Position numbers and translations under genes: made by a program. Positions 7,968 through 14,545 of a stretch of 15,701 nt of DNA are shown one piece after another. This DNA comes from an uncultured Blautia sp. GTDB taxonomy: Bacteria > Bacillota > Clostridia > Lachnospirales > Lachnospiraceae. Under the pieces are notes generated by a model. It was not told the DNA's origin and did no database searches. It worked only from the letters and a program-made list of their open reading frames with translations. The stretch covers positions 1-15,701 of the forward strand of contig UQSX01000068.1 of the NCBI GenBank assembly GCA_900543715.1. Direction: 5' to 3'. Positions within the stretch are counted from its first letter, which is position 1. Each line of letters starts with the position of its first letter.

Positions 7968-8889
7968 AATACCAAACAGACAGGCGATTTGTAATGTGTT
8001 GCTGGAAAAGGCGAAAGAGGATAAAGACATAATGGTACTCTGCAGTGATTCCAGAGGATCGGCATCACTGGCACCCTTTGCTGAGGCTTTTCCGGATCAG
8101 TTTGTGGAAACGGGTATCGCTGAGCAGAACCTGGTGAGTATTTCTGCCGGACTGGCAAAATGCGGAAAAAAACCATTTGCAGCATCTCCTGCATGCTTCC
8201 TTTCTACAAGAAGTTATGAGCAGGCAAAAATCGATGTAGCATATTCTAACACCAATGTTACCCTGATCGGCATCAGCGGGGGAATCAGTTACGGGGCCTT
8301 GGGAATGAGCCATCATTCCGCCCAGGATATTGCAGCTATGTCTGCGATTCCTAACATGCGTGTTTATCTCCCCAGCGACCGGCACCAGACGAAATGCCTT
8401 ATAGAAGCTCTCCTTCAGGATGAGAAACCTGCCTACGTAAGAGTTGGAAGAAATCCGGTGGAAGACGTTTATTCAGAGGAGAACTGTCCTTTCCAGATGG
8501 ATAAGGCCAATATCCTGACAGAAGGAAAAGATATTGCTATCGTTGCCTGCGGAGAGATGGTCCGCCCGGCTCTGGATGCAGCAAAGATCCTGGAAGAAAA
8601 AGGTGTCCATGCAACGGTTGTAGATATGTACTGTGTGAAGCCTTTAGATACAGAAACTCTTCTGAAGGCAGTAGAAGGCGTATCAGCAGTGATCACTGTT
8701 GAAGAACATGCGCCTTTCGGCGGCCTGGGTTCTATGGTGAGCCAGGTGGTCGGCGCAAAATGCCCGAAAGAAGTGATCAACATGGTGCTGCCGGATGCGC
8801 CTGTGATCACAGGAACCTCCAGAGAGGTATTTGATTATTACGGTCTGAATGCAGAAGGGATTGCTGCAAAGGCAATGGAGCTGATGTGA
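7960..8889 (+). CDS. Transketolase, C-terminal subunit; candidate apulose-4-phosphate transketolase subunit B
   Basis: Second half of the split transketolase, 309 aa. It contains the pyrimidine-binding domain with the catalytic glutamate that activates TPP (Glu55 in ETGIAEQN), the GMSHHSAQD loop at residues 115-123, and a C-terminal transketolase domain starting near residue 185 (ILTEGKDIAIVACGEM). The AGGAGG ribosome binding site at 7945-7950 sets the start at ATG 7960, overlapping the upstream gene by 8 bases. The gene ends in TGATG with the kinase start. This coupling of isomerase, both transketolase halves and kinase argues that they serve one pathway. With the N-subunit it forms a heteromeric two-carbon transferase, probably acting on the phosphorylated ketose made by the neighbouring kinase. 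Family certain; substrate by context. Confidence 0.93.
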   Translation: MNKIPNRQAICNVLLEKAKEDKDIMVLCSDSRGSASLAPFAEAFPDQFVETGIAEQNLVSISAGLAKCGKKPFAASPACFLSTRSYEQAKIDVAYSNTNVTLIGISGGISYGALGMSHHSAQDIAAMSAIPNMRVYLPSDRHQTKCLIEALLQDEKPAYVRVGRNPVEDVYSEENCPFQMDKANILTEGKDIAIVACGEMVRPALDAAKILEEKGVHATVVDMYCVKPLDTETLLKAVEGVSAVITVEEHAPFGGLGSMVSQVVGAKCPKEVINMVLPDAPVITGTSREVFDYYGLNAEGIAAKAMELM

Positions 8890-10385
8890 TGAAAGAAAAC
8901 AGTGCTGACAAAGCAGAAAAATATATCATTGGTATTGACCAGAGCACCCAGGGGACAAAGGCCCTGCTCTTTGATTCCCAGGGAGAGCTGCTGGACAGGG
9001 CAGATCTTCCCCATCGGCAGATCATAGATGAACGAGGCTGGGTAGAACATGATCCCGAAGAGTTTTACGCAAACGTGATCCAAACGGTAAAAAATGTCAT
9101 TGAAAAAGCAGGTGTGGATAAAAACAAAGTAGCCGGAGTAGGGATCAGCAACCAGAGAGAAACTGCCCTGGCCTGGGACAGAACAGGGAAGCCTGTCTAT
9201 AATGCAGTTGTATGGCAGTGCGCCAGAGGAGAGGCGATCTGCGAGAGGATCAAAGACGCCGGGGATATGATCAAAGAGCGGACCGGACTTCAGCTTTCTC
9301 CTTATTTTTCAGCGGCGAAGATCGCCTGGATACTGGAAAATGTGGAAGGGGCCCGGTCCCTTGCCCAGGAGGGCAGGCTCTGCTATGGAACAGTGGACAG
9401 CTTTCTTGTCTATAGGCTGACAGGAGGAAAGGTATATCAGACAGATTTCAGCAATGCCTCCAGAACCCAGCTTTTCAATATCCGTACCTTGTCCTGGGAC
9501 AAAAAAATCTGTGATATTTTTGGTATTCCTGTTGAAAATCTTCCTGAGGTCACAGATTCAGACGGCTATTATGGAGAGACAGATTTTGAAGGATATCTGG
9601 AAAACCCAGTGCCCATCCACGGAGTTCTGGGAGATTCCCATGGAGCACTTTTCGGACAGGGATGCCTGGAAAAAGGTATGGTAAAAGCAACCTATGGCAC
9701 AGGATCCTCGGTTATGATGAATGTAGGGGAAGAACCTGTATTCAGCAGACACGGGGTGGTGTCCTCCCTGGCATGGGGAATGAATGGAAAAGTAAACTAT
9801 GTGCTGGAAGGGAATATTAACTATACAGGTGCCGTGATCACCTGGCTGACAAAAGATCTGAAATTGGTAGACTCGCCGGGACAAACAGAAGAGCTGGCTT
9901 TTGCCGCTTCGCCGGAAGACAGAACCTATCTGGTTCCTGCTTTTACAGGACTTGGGGCTCCTTACTGGGACAGCAAGGCTACCGGAATCCTTTGCGGCAT
10001 CACCAGAACCACAAACCAGGCAGAGGTGGCCAGAGCGGCTCTGGACAGCATTGCCTACCAGATTACGGATATTCTTAAGGCCATGGAAGATGACTCCGGC
10101 ATTTCCATACAGGAGCTGCGTGTAGACGGAGGTCCTACAAAGAACAAGTATCTGATGCAGTTTCAAAGCGATATTGCAGGCATTCCGGTAAAAGTTCCTG
10201 CTTCAGAGGAACTTTCCGGTATCGGCGCTGCCTATGCGGCGGGAATCGGCCTGGGAATCTATGACAGAGAAGCACTTTTTTCAAAACAGCAGAGGACCAC
10301 TTATGAGCCTGAAATGGAACAGAAAGAAGTTGACATAAAATATAAGGGCTGGAAAGAAGCAGTGGAATTAGTGCTGAAAAAATAA
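8889..10385 (+). CDS. FGGY-family carbohydrate kinase, glycerol-kinase-like with altered pocket (candidate D-apulose kinase)
   Basis: ATP-dependent sugar kinase of 498 aa with strong resemblance to GlpK over its full length: GIDQSTQGTKA at the N-terminus, ISNQRET at 86-92, NAVVWQCARG near 105, SPYFSAAK near 137, TYGTG at 268-272, PAFTGLGAPYWD near 350 and RVDGGPT near 411. Of the E. coli GlpK glycerol contacts, Arg90, Glu91, Trp109, Tyr139 and the catalytic base Asp249 are kept. The positions of Gln246 and Phe270 hold Ser250 (GDSHGALFG) and Ser274 (TGSSVMMN). Loss of these two side chains should open the site for a bulkier polyol or ketose. Translation most likely starts at ATG 8889, overlapping the previous stop, with GGAG at 8877-8880; the GTG at 8886 is less likely. 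D-apulose is a glycerol unit substituted at C2, which suits this fold. Glycerol, xylulose or ribulose remain possible. Confidence 0.9.
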   Translation: MKENSADKAEKYIIGIDQSTQGTKALLFDSQGELLDRADLPHRQIIDERGWVEHDPEEFYANVIQTVKNVIEKAGVDKNKVAGVGISNQRETALAWDRTGKPVYNAVVWQCARGEAICERIKDAGDMIKERTGLQLSPYFSAAKIAWILENVEGARSLAQEGRLCYGTVDSFLVYRLTGGKVYQTDFSNASRTQLFNIRTLSWDKKICDIFGIPVENLPEVTDSDGYYGETDFEGYLENPVPIHGVLGDSHGALFGQGCLEKGMVKATYGTGSSVMMNVGEEPVFSRHGVVSSLAWGMNGKVNYVLEGNINYTGAVITWLTKDLKLVDSPGQTEELAFAASPEDRTYLVPAFTGLGAPYWDSKATGILCGITRTTNQAEVARAALDSIAYQITDILKAMEDDSGISIQELRVDGGPTKNKYLMQFQSDIAGIPVKVPASEELSGIGAAYAAGIGLGIYDREALFSKQQRTTYEPEMEQKEVDIKYKGWKEAVELVLKK

Positions 10386-10398
10386 AGGTGTAAATACT

Positions 10399-11676
10399 AT
10401 GAGAAGATTAAGGGTATGCCCCAATAAAAGATACCTGTCCTGGGACAATGGCGAACCGTTCTGGTATATGGGAGATACTGCCTGGGAGTTGTTCCATCGG
10501 CTGACCAGAGAAGAGGTGCAGGAGTATTTAGATGCACGGGAAGATCAGGGCTTTAATGTGATCCAGGCGGTGGCACTGGGAGAATATGATGGCCTGACAG
10601 AAGCAAATGCTTATGGTCGTCTGCCTTTTATTCTGGATTCGGAAGGGAAACCTATAGTAAAGCCAGACGATACAGGGGAGAGCTACTGGAAATATGCAGA
10701 CTGGTGCATTCAGGAAATGGGGAAGCGGCAGATGTTTGTCGGGCTGCTTCCTACCTGGGGCGATAAATTTAATCTCAAATGGGGAAAGGGACCTGAAGTT
10801 TTTACCCCAGAGAATGCCTATACTTACGGAAAATGGATCGGAGCACGCTACCGGGATTACTGGAATATTATCTGGATCCTGGGAGGGGACCGGCCATTAG
10901 AATGTAAAAGACACAGAGATATTATCGATGCCATGGCCAAGGGGATCAGAGAAGTGGATGGAAATCATCTTATGACCTATCACCCTTGTGGAGAAGCCTC
11001 TTCTGTGGACTTTGTTTTGGGAAAGGACTACATAGATTTTCATACCGTTCAATCCGGACATGGGCTGGGAGGCCTGGAAAGTTATCTTCTCCTGAGAAGA
11101 ACAGGGGAGGCAGAAGAAAAGCCCTTTATGGACAGTGAACCCAGATATGAAGATCACCCTGCCTGCTTTAAGCCAGAGTGGGGATGTTACTGGAATGAAG
11201 AAGATGTAAGACAGAACGCTTACTGGGATATGATGGAAGGGGTATGCGGGCATACCTATGGAGACCATGCAGTATGGGGATTTAACAGAGAAAAAACAGA
11301 TTATTTCCCATATACATGGAAAGAAGCTTTACACCATCCAGGGGCGGAACAGATGAAATATGTGAAAAAGCTCCGGCTTTCCAGAAACTTTTTTGATTTC
11401 AGACCGGCTCCTGAGCTGATTTCAAAGAAAGAACTGGTCTTAGGGCATCAATGTGCAGGAAGAGGAAAAGACTACGCCTATATCTACACACCTTACGGAC
11501 TGCCGATAGAAGCGGACTTTTCTGTGATGGGAGGCGGACCTCTCCGCCTGTCCTGGTATGATCCAAGAACTGGTAAAGAAATAAAAGAAAAAATCCTTCC
11601 TGGGAAAAAAACTCTGCTGGTTCCGCCTGAAAGCGGTAAAGGGAAAGATTGGATAGCAGTCATAGATAAATTGTAA
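10399..11676 (+). CDS. GH140-type apiosidase-like glycosidase (DUF4038 barrel plus putative collagen-binding-like C-terminal domain)
   Basis: Predicted glycoside hydrolase of 425 aa that closely follows the pattern of GH140, the family founded on apiosidases removing D-apiose from rhamnogalacturonan II. Recognisable segments are GDTAWELFHRLTREE (25-39), GFNVIQAVALGEYDGL (51-66), GLLPTWGDKFN (115-125), NIIWILGGDRP (156-166) and PFMDSEPRYED (242-252). Asp164 and Glu247 are my candidates for the catalytic acid and nucleophile. The last 90 or so residues form the small beta domain (YIYTPYGLPI, then LSWYDPRTGKE) usually fused to this barrel. No signal peptide is present, unlike the exported Bacteroides enzyme, so it should act in the cytoplasm on imported glycosides. 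It is the last gene of the operon, 13 bases after the kinase, with a ribosome binding site AAAGGTG. Family assignment is from memory of the motifs; activity on apiosides is likely but untested. Confidence 0.87.
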   Translation: MRRLRVCPNKRYLSWDNGEPFWYMGDTAWELFHRLTREEVQEYLDAREDQGFNVIQAVALGEYDGLTEANAYGRLPFILDSEGKPIVKPDDTGESYWKYADWCIQEMGKRQMFVGLLPTWGDKFNLKWGKGPEVFTPENAYTYGKWIGARYRDYWNIIWILGGDRPLECKRHRDIIDAMAKGIREVDGNHLMTYHPCGEASSVDFVLGKDYIDFHTVQSGHGLGGLESYLLLRRTGEAEEKPFMDSEPRYEDHPACFKPEWGCYWNEEDVRQNAYWDMMEGVCGHTYGDHAVWGFNREKTDYFPYTWKEALHHPGAEQMKYVKKLRLSRNFFDFRPAPELISKKELVLGHQCAGRGKDYAYIYTPYGLPIEADFSVMGGGPLRLSWYDPRTGKEIKEKILPGKKTLLVPPESGKGKDWIAVIDKL

Positions 11677-11680
11677 GAAA

Positions 11681-11716
11681 TGTAAATGCTGCTTTACAGG
11701 GGATTATCTATCCCCT
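11681..11716 (+). other. Two small inverted repeats just after the operon
   Basis: TGTAAA (11681-11686) pairs with TTTACA (11693-11698), and AGGGGAT (11698-11704) pairs with ATCCCCT (11710-11716) around a 5-base loop. They share base 11698 and no T-run follows. They may protect the 3' end of the messenger or mean nothing. Confidence 0.4.
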
Positions 11717-11743
11717 TCATATGTAAGGGTAAACGGACATAAA

Positions 11744-11778
11744 AGAAAAGGAGCCGGCGGCTGACCGGCTTCTTTTCT
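11744..11778. terminator. Strong bidirectional intrinsic terminator
   Basis: Inverted repeat with 14-bp arms 11744-11757 and 11765-11778 (core GGAGCCGG against CCGGCTTC, one G-U pair) and a 7-base loop. The A-rich 5' flank (11740-11749) and T-rich 3' side make it a usable terminator in both directions: for the + strand operon ending at 11676 and for - strand transcripts arriving from 11931. This is the best candidate for the end of the apiose operon. Confidence 0.82.
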
Positions 11779-11930
11779 GACCCTGGGATTCAGGGAGAAG
11801 TTTTTGTGATATAAAATTTTGTTTACATCATTATTTTGAGGATGATTCCTGCTCTTCTTTTAATCTTAAGGAGGCAGCTGGAAACTGCGAAATTTTTTTC
11901 TGCAGTTTCCAGCTGCCTCTTGCTCATAGC
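11779..11930. other. AT-rich intergenic stretch between convergent genes
   Basis: No open reading frame with a ribosome binding site is seen. It holds a weak CCCTG/CAGGG hairpin at about 11781-11795, an AT-rich section at 11800-11870, and then the perfect inverted repeat described separately. Together with 11677-11778 the non-coding gap between the glycosidase and the small - strand gene is about 254 bases. Confidence 0.6.
11871..11919. repeat. Perfect 18-bp inverted repeat (large hairpin)
   Basis: Left arm 11871-11888 (GAGGCAGCTGGAAACTGC) is the exact reverse complement of right arm 11902-11919, with a 13-base loop containing seven Ts. It lies 11 bases past the stop of the - strand DUF5348-like gene. 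It may act as a terminator or 3'-end stabiliser for that transcript. Neither outer flank has a good T-run (the - strand continues CTTAAGATTAAAAG), so it is not a textbook intrinsic terminator. A dispersed palindromic repeat is an alternative. Confidence 0.85.
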
Positions 11931-12191
11931 TTAATTGGATTCCTGACCTGCAGTAAGCTCTGCCTGGTCTGGATCTTTTATCATGGCTTTTTTTCCATCT
12001 ATATTGATATTTTCCATATAGCAGAAATACCACCGGTCATATTCCGGGGAATATTTTACTACAACAGGAACCCAGCAGTTTTTTACTTTGAAATAGATAT
12101 ACTGGCCGGACGTAAGATTTACCTTTTTGTGCTCGGCTCTGTTGTCCAAAAAGATTTTGTTTTCCCTATTAATATGTAATACTCCCATCAT
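11931..12191 (-). CDS. Small DUF5348-like protein
   Basis: Small protein of 86 aa from the ATG at 12191. An in-frame GTG at 12200 and a second ATG at 12188 are alternatives; AGGGAA at 12201-12206 leaves only two bases before the GTG and nine before ATG 12191. The sequence pattern (GVLHINRENKIFLDN, then LTSGQYIYFKV, CWVPVVVKYSPEYDRWYF) resembles DUF5348, short beta-rich proteins of unknown function common in Clostridia. There is no signal peptide and no membrane segment. It lies 78 bases downstream of the Ser-rich lipoprotein on the same strand with no terminator visible between them, so the two may share a transcript. I do not know the function; the family match is from the pattern of aromatic residues and the SGQ...W spacing and is moderate. 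Confidence 0.68.
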   Translation of the reverse strand: MMGVLHINRENKIFLDNRAEHKKVNLTSGQYIYFKVKNCWVPVVVKYSPEYDRWYFCYMENINIDGKKAMIKDPDQAELTAGQESN

Positions 12192-12268
12192 AATGATCAC
12201 TTCCCTGTAAAGAAAATCAAAGTTCCAAAGGAATAAGTTTCAAAACAGTTCAGAGACATTTATTATCT

Positions 12269-12661
12269 TTATTCGCTTGTAGAACTGGAACTGTCAGAGT
12301 CCAGGCTGTAAGAATCGCTGCTGTCCTCTGAAGAGCTCAAAGCAGATGAATCTGAACTGCTGCTTTCCGAATCCGAAGTTTCTGAATCCAAGCTGTAAGA
12401 ACTCGAGGAGTCTTCTGAATCTGAACTGTCAGAGCTTTCCGAATCTGAAGTTTCTGAATCTGAGCTATAAGAGCTTGAAGAATCAGAACTTCCTGAATCT
12501 GAATCGGAAGAATCGGATTCATCAGAATCAGTACTTGAACTGTAGCTGCTGGAATCTGAACTGCTGTCTTCCTCATCACTGCTGCAGGCGGTGAAGGCGG
12601 ATATGGATAATGCTGCAGTACAAGCCAATGCCAATAATTTGCTATATTTTTTTGCTTTCAT
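12269..12661 (-). CDS. Ser/Asp/Glu-rich low-complexity lipoprotein
   Basis: Predicted lipoprotein of 130 aa. The start at ATG 12661 is chosen because AAAGGAG lies nine bases upstream and the signal peptide begins there; a longer reading frame to 12691 adds ten residues without a signal. The signal sequence MKAKKYSKLLALACTAALS leads to lipobox FTAC with Cys26. After it the chain is almost only Ser, Asp and Glu with spaced Tyr and Thr, strongly acidic and probably unstructured. Units such as SYSLDSETSDSESS recur, reflecting a 72-bp period in the DNA (12362-12433 and 12434-12505). SD-repeat stalks of staphylococcal Sdr/Clf proteins look similar, but here there is no ligand-binding domain and no LPXTG anchor. 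The function is unknown; a surface spacer, cation-binding or glycosylated coat peptide are possibilities. Confidence 0.8.
   Translation of the reverse strand: MKAKKYSKLLALACTAALSISAFTACSSDEEDSSSDSSSYSSSTDSDESDSSDSDSGSSDSSSSYSSDSETSDSESSDSSDSEDSSSSYSLDSETSDSESSSSDSSALSSSEDSSDSYSLDSDSSSSTSE
12362..12505 (-). repeat. 72-bp tandem repeat inside the Ser-rich lipoprotein gene
   Basis: Two adjacent copies, 12362-12433 and 12434-12505 on the + strand, each start GCTTTCCGAATC and keep the same order of TCTGAATC-type steps, with several substitutions. A more diverged partial copy appears around 12301, where the CCAGGCTGTAAGA segment matches CCAAGCTGTAAGA 87 bases further on. The repeats stay in frame and code for the Ser/Asp/Glu units. 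Confidence 0.75.
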
Positions 12662-12731
12662 AAAGGTCTGCTCCTTTCGTCTTGTTGTCAATTGGTTTCC
12701 CGGTTGCTGGTATTCAGTTTAGGGGAAAGCT

Positions 12732-12782
12732 GTGTTTTTTCTGTGACAATATTTTGAGAATTCCGTGTAAGTTCTGTGAAAA
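12732..12782. promoter_or_regulatory. Direct repeat pair upstream of the Ser-rich lipoprotein
   Basis: GTGTTTTTTCTGTGACAA (12732-12749) and GTGTAAGTTCTGTGAAAA (12765-12782) match at 14 of 18 positions and are 33 bases apart, close to three helical turns. They lie about 70-120 bases upstream of the lipoprotein start, in the 108-base gap after the glucosidase gene. The position and spacing suit a two-site regulator, but no regulator can be named and the similarity may be chance. Confidence 0.35.
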
Positions 12783-12799
12783 GGAGGCAGGCCATAAGA

Positions 12800-14473
12800 T
12801 CAAAGTTCTACTACTATAGCCTGATAGCCTTTTAAATGGACAGCAGACTGGTCTTTGTCCATATCGACATCTTTGCAGTTATTCAGCAGAATATCTTTAC
12901 AGGAGGAAGGAAGAACCACGGTCTGCGGATCTTTCTGGAAATTGCCGATCACCAGCAGATCTTTTTCTCCTTTTCTGTGATAAGCCATAAGATTATGCTG
13001 TTCTTCCAGGTAAGGAATCACATCGCCGTATACCAGAGTCTCCTTGTAAGCTGGATTCTTTCTCAGGGAGATAAGTTCCTTATAGAAAGAAAGAACAGAA
13101 TCCGGATCTTTTTCCTGAGCTTCTACATTAATAGAAGTATAGTTGGGATTCACCATAAGCCAGGGTGTGCCTTCTGTAAATCCGGCGTTCTTTTGACTGT
13201 TCCACTGGACCGGTGTTCTGGCATTGTCTCTGCTGTAAATAGAAATCACCTTCAGAGCTTCTTCAGGGGTGAGTCCTGCATCAAGGCTTACCTGGTACTG
13301 GTCTAAGGCGCTGATATCATCCACCTGGCTAAGGGGCACAACGCCTAAATTCTCCATACCGATTTCCTGTCCCTGATAGATGAAAGGAAGTCCTCTCATC
13401 AGGAAGTACATGGCAGCCAAAAGCTTTTTGCTGGCATTGCAGATTTCCCCTTCCGGAAGATAGTAGCTGACGCCTCTGGGCTCATCATGGTTTTCAATGA
13501 TATTTGAATAGAATCCAGTATTGCCTATTTTCTTCTGAGATTCAAAATAACATTTTTTATAGTCGTCAGGGGTTGGTTTTTTGCTGGCATACCAGCCTCG
13601 GTCATCCTTTCCAAAGGAGGTAGTCGTAAAATCAAAGATTGAAGAAAAATATCCGTTATCTCCTACAAAATCAGGGAGTTCGTCGTCTGTGATATTGAAG
13701 ACTTCTCCTACAGAAAAGGCATCGTGGGGACCAAAGGTACGCTTCTGCATTTCTCCTAAAAACTCGCCGATGCCCTGAGCATCTGCCAGCATAAGGGCAA
13801 TATCGGAAAGTCCGTCGTCTCTGTCAGAAGGGTAATTCTTATAAGGGAGAGCTTTTTTTATATTAATGATAGCGTCTACCCGGAAACCGCCAAGACCTTT
13901 GTCCAGCCACCAGTTAATATTCTTGTATACTTCTTCTCTTACCGCCGGGTTTTCCCAGTTTAAATCCGGCTGTTTTTTATGAAAAACATGCATGTACTGC
14001 TTATCTGGATGTCCTGGGAGGGGCTCCCACACGGGACCGCCGAAATAACTCCTCCAGTTGCAGGGGAGCTCGCCCTCCTTCCGGTCCTCGATATAGAAAA
14101 AATTGCCGTATTCTCCATAGGGATCTGCACAGGCTTTTTCAAACCATTCGTGTTCGTCAGAACAGTGGTTTACTACCAGATCCATGAGGATATACATATC
14201 GCGTTTTTGGGCCTCACGGATCAGTTCTTCCATATCTTCCATAGTTCCAAATGCAGGATCTATGCTATAGTAATCAGAAATATCGTAGCCCTGGTCTGCG
14301 AAGGGAGATGGGTAGATAGGAGAGATCCAGAGGATATCTGCACCCAGATCCTTGAGATAGTCTAATTTGCTGATGATTCCCTGAAGATCTCCGATTCCGT
14401 CTCCGTTGGAATCATAGAAACTCTTTGGGTAAATCTGATATGCGACCTTGTCATGCCACCATTTCTTTTCCAT
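12800..14473 (-). CDS. GH13 oligo-1,6-glucosidase / alpha-glucosidase (GH13_31-like)
   Basis: Cytoplasmic alpha-glucosidase of 557 aa that releases glucose from the non-reducing end of isomalto- or malto-oligosaccharides. It shows the GH13 signatures: WWHDKVAYQIYPKSF at the N-terminus, the calcium site DSNGDGIGD at 21-29, DLVVNH at 98-103, nucleophile Asp200 in GGFRVDAI, acid/base Glu257 in SVGEVFN, and Asp330 in ENHDEPR. Full length and no signal peptide fit the subfamily of oligo-1,6-glucosidase, dextran glucosidase and trehalose-6-phosphate hydrolase. The residue after the nucleophile is Ala rather than the Val often linked with 1,6-preference, so the preferred bond is uncertain. GGAGG at 14484-14488 supports the start. 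The AraC-family regulator lies 128 bases upstream on the same strand and may control it. Nothing ties it to the apiose operon. Confidence 0.93.
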   Translation of the reverse strand: MEKKWWHDKVAYQIYPKSFYDSNGDGIGDLQGIISKLDYLKDLGADILWISPIYPSPFADQGYDISDYYSIDPAFGTMEDMEELIREAQKRDMYILMDLVVNHCSDEHEWFEKACADPYGEYGNFFYIEDRKEGELPCNWRSYFGGPVWEPLPGHPDKQYMHVFHKKQPDLNWENPAVREEVYKNINWWLDKGLGGFRVDAIINIKKALPYKNYPSDRDDGLSDIALMLADAQGIGEFLGEMQKRTFGPHDAFSVGEVFNITDDELPDFVGDNGYFSSIFDFTTTSFGKDDRGWYASKKPTPDDYKKCYFESQKKIGNTGFYSNIIENHDEPRGVSYYLPEGEICNASKKLLAAMYFLMRGLPFIYQGQEIGMENLGVVPLSQVDDISALDQYQVSLDAGLTPEEALKVISIYSRDNARTPVQWNSQKNAGFTEGTPWLMVNPNYTSINVEAQEKDPDSVLSFYKELISLRKNPAYKETLVYGDVIPYLEEQHNLMAYHRKGEKDLLVIGNFQKDPQTVVLPSSCKDILLNNCKDVDMDKDQSAVHLKGYQAIVVEL

Positions 14474-14545
14474 TGCTTTATAACCTCCGATTTTTGTTTT
14501 TGGCAGAATTCTTATTTCTGCCTGCGTCCTTGCTTCTGGTAACTC

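Noticed and set aside
9558..10166. 202-aa open frame on the - strand
   Set aside because: Antisense to the kinase gene, with no start signal or recognisable domain.
8889..10385. Plain glycerol kinase
   Set aside because: Overall similarity is high, but two glycerol-packing positions are changed to Ser and the neighbours are a sugar isomerase and transketolase, with no glycerol facilitator or glycerol-3-phosphate dehydrogenase in the cluster.
11779..11870. Possible riboswitch or small RNA in the AT-rich gap
   Set aside because: Only one weak 5-bp hairpin is seen, with no conserved aptamer-like core and no gene downstream on the + strand to be regulated.
12362..12505. Regular repeats that might be a CRISPR-like array
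   Set aside because: The repeats are adjacent, diverged, in frame and protein-coding; there are no constant repeats with unique spacers.
12346..12594. 82-aa Asn/Leu-rich open frame on the + strand
   Set aside because: It is the reverse complement of the Ser/Asp/Glu repeat region; the repeated composition alone keeps it open. No ribosome binding site is seen.
12800..14473. Trehalose-6-phosphate hydrolase
   Set aside because: The family is close, but there is no trehalose PTS gene or GntR-type trehalose repressor next to it; an AraC regulator accompanies it instead. An oligo-glucosidase call is safer.
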